Below are positions 7,506 to 10,180 of a stretch of DNA of 10,180 nt, piece by piece. Position 1 is the stretch's first letter; every line of letters starts with the position of its first letter. Made by a program: the position numbers and the translations under genes. Below the pieces are notes generated by a model that was given only the letters and a program-made list of their open reading frames with translations, ran no database searches and had not been told where the DNA came from. This DNA is from JBGQBN01 sp041494805. GTDB taxonomy: Bacteria; Acidobacteriota; Terriglobia; Terriglobales; Acidobacteriaceae. Location of the stretch: positions 1 to 10,180 of the forward strand of contig JBGQBN010000088.1 of the NCBI GenBank assembly GCA_041494805.1. Reading direction: 5' to 3'.

Positions 7506-10180
7506 TCAGAACTGAAAACGCGCGCCAAATTGCATCTTGCGGGAATTACCCGTGGTGGAAGTGACCTGTCCAAAGTCTTCGCTTCCCCACGCTGTGGCCG
7601 GAAAAGCAAACCGGGGTGTGTTGGTTGCGTTGAACATCTCAGCCCGTATCTGGAGCTCCATGCCTTCTCGGATATTGAATTCCTTGGAAAGAGAAAGATC
7701 CAGGTTGCGAATCCCAGGGCCGCGCAGATTGGAAAAGAACCGGGGAGCGTTGCCGGCGATATTGTCACCGGGGTCGGCAAAACAATCCGAATTCAGATAC
7801 GACCCGCCGGTAATAGCGGCTTGTGTGAAACTCAGACCTGAAGTCAGTTGGGAACAGACTACGTTGGGACGCTGGTTGCCATCCGCCAGACGCGGACTGT
7901 TCATTCCGATGGCCAGCGGCTGTCCGCTCTGCAAGGTCACAAAACCGTCCAGCGACCAGTTGCCGACGATGCCGTCGAGCACCCGGTTCATGTCACTCCC
8001 GATCCAGCGCCCGCGGCCGATGGGAATATCCACAATGACGGCTGTAGTGAAGCGATGGGTAGTGTCGCTCGCACCGATACTGTGTTCAGCCCCGAGGTTG
8101 TCGAACACCTGCGGGTTATCCGCACCCAGGTTCCCCACCCAGGCGTTCGCCCCGGCAGAAGAATCGTCAGTCGCCTTGGCGAAAGTGTAGTTCCCTTCAA
8201 AGCTGACGTAGTGGCTGGCGCGCTTCTGAAAACGGATTTGCAATGAGTGATACCAGGAGTTCGCCGCCAGCAGCGGCAGTCCTTCAAACGACCCGTCAAA
8301 CTGCGGATAGGGCCGCAGCAGGTTGAGTTGGGGAATCTCGGCGTCGTTGTACACCGAGTCCGGTTCATTAAAGATCTGGCTCGCGCCAGGTGCGAACAGC
8401 GGCAGGAGAGGATTGGGTACAGTTCCATTCAGGTAGTCGGACACATCGTTATTGTTCGCATCATGGGTGGGGTTCATCTGCTGCACCAGCTGGTTGCGAA
8501 TCGCCGAGGACAGAAAATTACGGTTTCGCGTACTGGCGGTGCCGGCCCAGGGCAGGTGGGTGCTGCGATTGGCGGAGTAGTCCGCCGCGATCACGATCTG
8601 CCCGGGCAACAAGTGCTGCACTCCCAGGTTCCATTGATAAATCTCGGCATTGCGGGCAGTCTCAGTGCCCAGGTCGTTGCCATTGCCGAAACCCCATTCG
8701 GCCAGTGCGCCATACTTGGTGCCCTGCGCACCCGACAATCCACCCGGGAATGGGTCGTCCAATGTTGCAAACTGGGTGAGGAAGTTATTCTTGGTGAAAT
8801 GAACGGTGGCAGAACGGCGGAATGCCGTCCCGGCATATTGGAAGTTAGTCGCCACGTTCATCCCATAGAAGAGACCCGCGCCACCGCGTAGCACAGTGTT
8901 GGACGCGAGTTGATACGCAAAACCAAAACGCGGCGCGAAGTTGTTGCGGTCCACCGGCGCACTGCGCCGGTCCGGGCTGGCAAATATAGTGGTGCCGCGG
9001 ATAGGGCCGAGGCCGGGAATGTCGATTCCGCTGTCTCCGGTAAAATCGCTGAATTGGAGATGGTTGAAACGCTCGGTATAAGGTGTGCTCCACTCGTAAC
9101 GCAATCCCAGGTTGAGGGTCAACTTGGGCGTGACCCTCCAGTCGTCCTGTACAAAGAATGCCGTCTCCTTCGACAGGTCCGCCACCGCCGGAACTATGTT
9201 CAACTCACCAGCGTAGGCAAAGCCGGTCAGAATCGTGGCGAACGCGTTGCCTTCCCCTGTGTCTCCCAGGCCGGCGTTGGGTTGAGACGTGGTCACATCC
9301 CGGGAGAAGTCAAACAGACCGGTGGGATAATTCGGCTGCCAGAAGTTGTTGTAAAACCGCCGCTGCTCTCCGCCAAACTTGATCGAATGGGCTCCCTTCA
9401 CCCACTGCAGCCCCGAAGAATAGGTGAACAGGGTGTGCGCAAAATGAGTGTCCACGCAGCACTGGCTGAACATCGATGTCCACGGGTCGTCCCCGGTAAT
9501 GATGGCCGGCATCCGGTCGAGCCCGTTGGCCGCCAGCACCGACGGCAGTCCAACGCTGCTGAGCGTGGGGTAGTTGTTGGTCTGGCCGGGCGCCACCACC
9601 CGGTCGATTCCTACACGGCTGGTCCACAACATCGTGGGCCTGGGCGTCCAGTTGTACTCCAGGCCGCCGTTCTGCACGTCAGTCGTGTAGATGACACCGT
9701 CGTTGAACAGATCACCGTTAGCCAATACGGTAGGCGTGCTGTCTTCGTCGGAATGGCGGCTGTAACGGCCGCCGATCTTGTGCCTGTCATTGATCTGGTG
9801 GTCCAGCTTTACATCAAACTGCCAGGAAGGGAAATTCTCCAGCACGACCGTCCGGAAATTGGGATCGGGGAAGACCGCGCCCGATACGTTGGGCTCGGGA
9901 TAAAGGTTAAGAATCGCCTGGCCGATGGGATCAATCTTGCCCGGCGGGATCACATCATCAACGCCGCCGGAGCTGAATCGCGGTCGCGTGCAGGACGGGT
10001 CCGCCGGTCCCTGCGGCGTGCACTGCGTGGGATCGAAGATCGGGGTCCCGATTTGAGAAAAGTCTCCCACCCGCTCCAGGTCCGTGGGCACCAGTGCGTC
10101 AATATTCACCGGGTCCGACCGGCGTACCCGTTCGTAGTCCTCAAATAAGATTGTCTTGTTTCTCTTAATCTGGCCGCCCA
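7506..10180 (-). CDS. TonB-dependent outer-membrane receptor (Oar-like), 5' end beyond the window
   Basis: About 890 codons are present, open from the right edge to a TGA at 7506-7508. The internal GTG at 10109 is not the start, because the frame continues upstream to the edge as GGQIKRNKTILFEDYERVR. That matches the 'GGPI.K.K.FFF.DYE..R' element at the plug-barrel boundary of acidobacterial carboxypeptidase-regulatory/TonB receptors. The signal peptide, regulatory-like domain and plug therefore lie outside. Typical elements follow: TDLERVGDFSQ, then IPPGKIDPIGQAILNLYPEP, alternating beta-barrel strands such as KLTLNLGLRYEWSTPYTERF, and a closing strand KMQFGARFQF ending in F, the outer-membrane insertion signature. 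MELQIRAEMFNATNTPRF is the usual penultimate block. Such receptors import large ligands, often glycans or siderophores, using TonB energy. The two exported hydrolase-like genes directly downstream suggest a carbohydrate ligand, which is inference. Confidence 0.92.
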   Translation of the reverse strand, partial: GGQIKRNKTILFEDYERVRRSDPVNIDALVPTDLERVGDFSQIGTPIFDPTQCTPQGPADPSCTRPRFSSGGVDDVIPPGKIDPIGQAILNLYPEPNVSGAVFPDPNFRTVVLENFPSWQFDVKLDHQINDRHKIGGRYSRHSDEDSTPTVLANGDLFNDGVIYTTDVQNGGLEYNWTPRPTMLWTSRVGIDRVVAPGQTNNYPTLSSVGLPSVLAANGLDRMPAIITGDDPWTSMFSQCCVDTHFAHTLFTYSSGLQWVKGAHSIKFGGEQRRFYNNFWQPNYPTGLFDFSRDVTTSQPNAGLGDTGEGNAFATILTGFAYAGELNIVPAVADLSKETAFFVQDDWRVTPKLTLNLGLRYEWSTPYTERFNHLQFSDFTGDSGIDIPGLGPIRGTTIFASPDRRSAPVDRNNFAPRFGFAYQLASNTVLRGGAGLFYGMNVATNFQYAGTAFRRSATVHFTKNNFLTQFATLDDPFPGGLSGAQGTKYGALAEWGFGNGNDLGTETARNAEIYQWNLGVQHLLPGQIVIAADYSANRSTHLPWAGTASTRNRNFLSSAIRNQLVQQMNPTHDANNNDVSDYLNGTVPNPLLPLFAPGASQIFNEPDSVYNDAEIPQLNLLRPYPQFDGSFEGLPLLAANSWYHSLQIRFQKRASHYVSFEGNYTFAKATDDSSAGANAWVGNLGADNPQVFDNLGAEHSIGASDTTHRFTTAVIVDIPIGRGRWIGSDMNRVLDGIVGNWSLDGFVTLQSGQPLAIGMNSPRLADGNQRPNVVCSQLTSGLSFTQAAITGGSYLNSDCFADPGDNIAGNAPRFFSNLRGPGIRNLDLSLSKEFNIREGMELQIRAEMFNATNTPRFAFPATAWGSEDFGQVTSTTGNSRKMQFGARFQF

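Noticed and set aside
8910..10148. A 412-codon plus-strand open frame opposite the TonB receptor
   Set aside because: The minus-strand frame is clearly a TonB-dependent receptor over the same span. The plus frame has low-complexity Arg/Val/Gly composition and no recognisable motif.
1..10180. CRISPR array, insertion sequence, phage or toxin-antitoxin module
   Set aside because: The only regular repeats are the roughly 150-nt coding GloVer units. I saw no transposase, integrase, terminal inverted repeats or short spaced direct repeats.

Overview
The window looks like chromosome from an acidobacterium, probably of the Terriglobia/'Solibacter' type. This rests on protein families, not on any marker gene. 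The families are an Oar-like TonB-dependent outer-membrane protein, GloVer tandem-repeat and HAF-repeat extracellular proteins, and large secreted proteins of unclear class. GC is moderately high. Every convincing gene lies on the minus strand, so transcription runs from the right edge to the left.

Right part (10180 to 3917): three closely spaced genes form what looks like a small glycan-utilisation operon. First comes the C-terminal ~890 residues of a TonB-dependent receptor, cut by the window edge. About 80 nt downstream is a Tat-exported protein that looks like a clan GH-A (TIM-barrel) glycoside hydrolase of no class I can name. After 34 nt more comes a Sec-exported ~640-residue protein with a TIM barrel followed by a GH42-type glutamine-amidotransferase-like fold. 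The likely logic is periplasmic or surface glycan cleavage coupled to TonB-driven uptake. The substrate cannot be read from the sequence.

Middle part (about 3916 to 1903): this is a decaying region. About 650 nt holds only an HAF-repeat scrap and a doubtful small plus-strand ORF. Next comes a GloVer-repeat protein with six repeats and two C-terminal IPT/TIG domains. It lacks a recognisable 5' end and signal peptide, and one missing G in a six-G tract (2802-2807) puts it out of frame.

Left part (1882 to 1): a secreted TPR-repeat protein, open for 627 codons and running off the left edge. It starts 20 nt after the GloVer stop codon with a good ribosome binding site. No rRNA, tRNA, CRISPR, IS element or phage feature was found.
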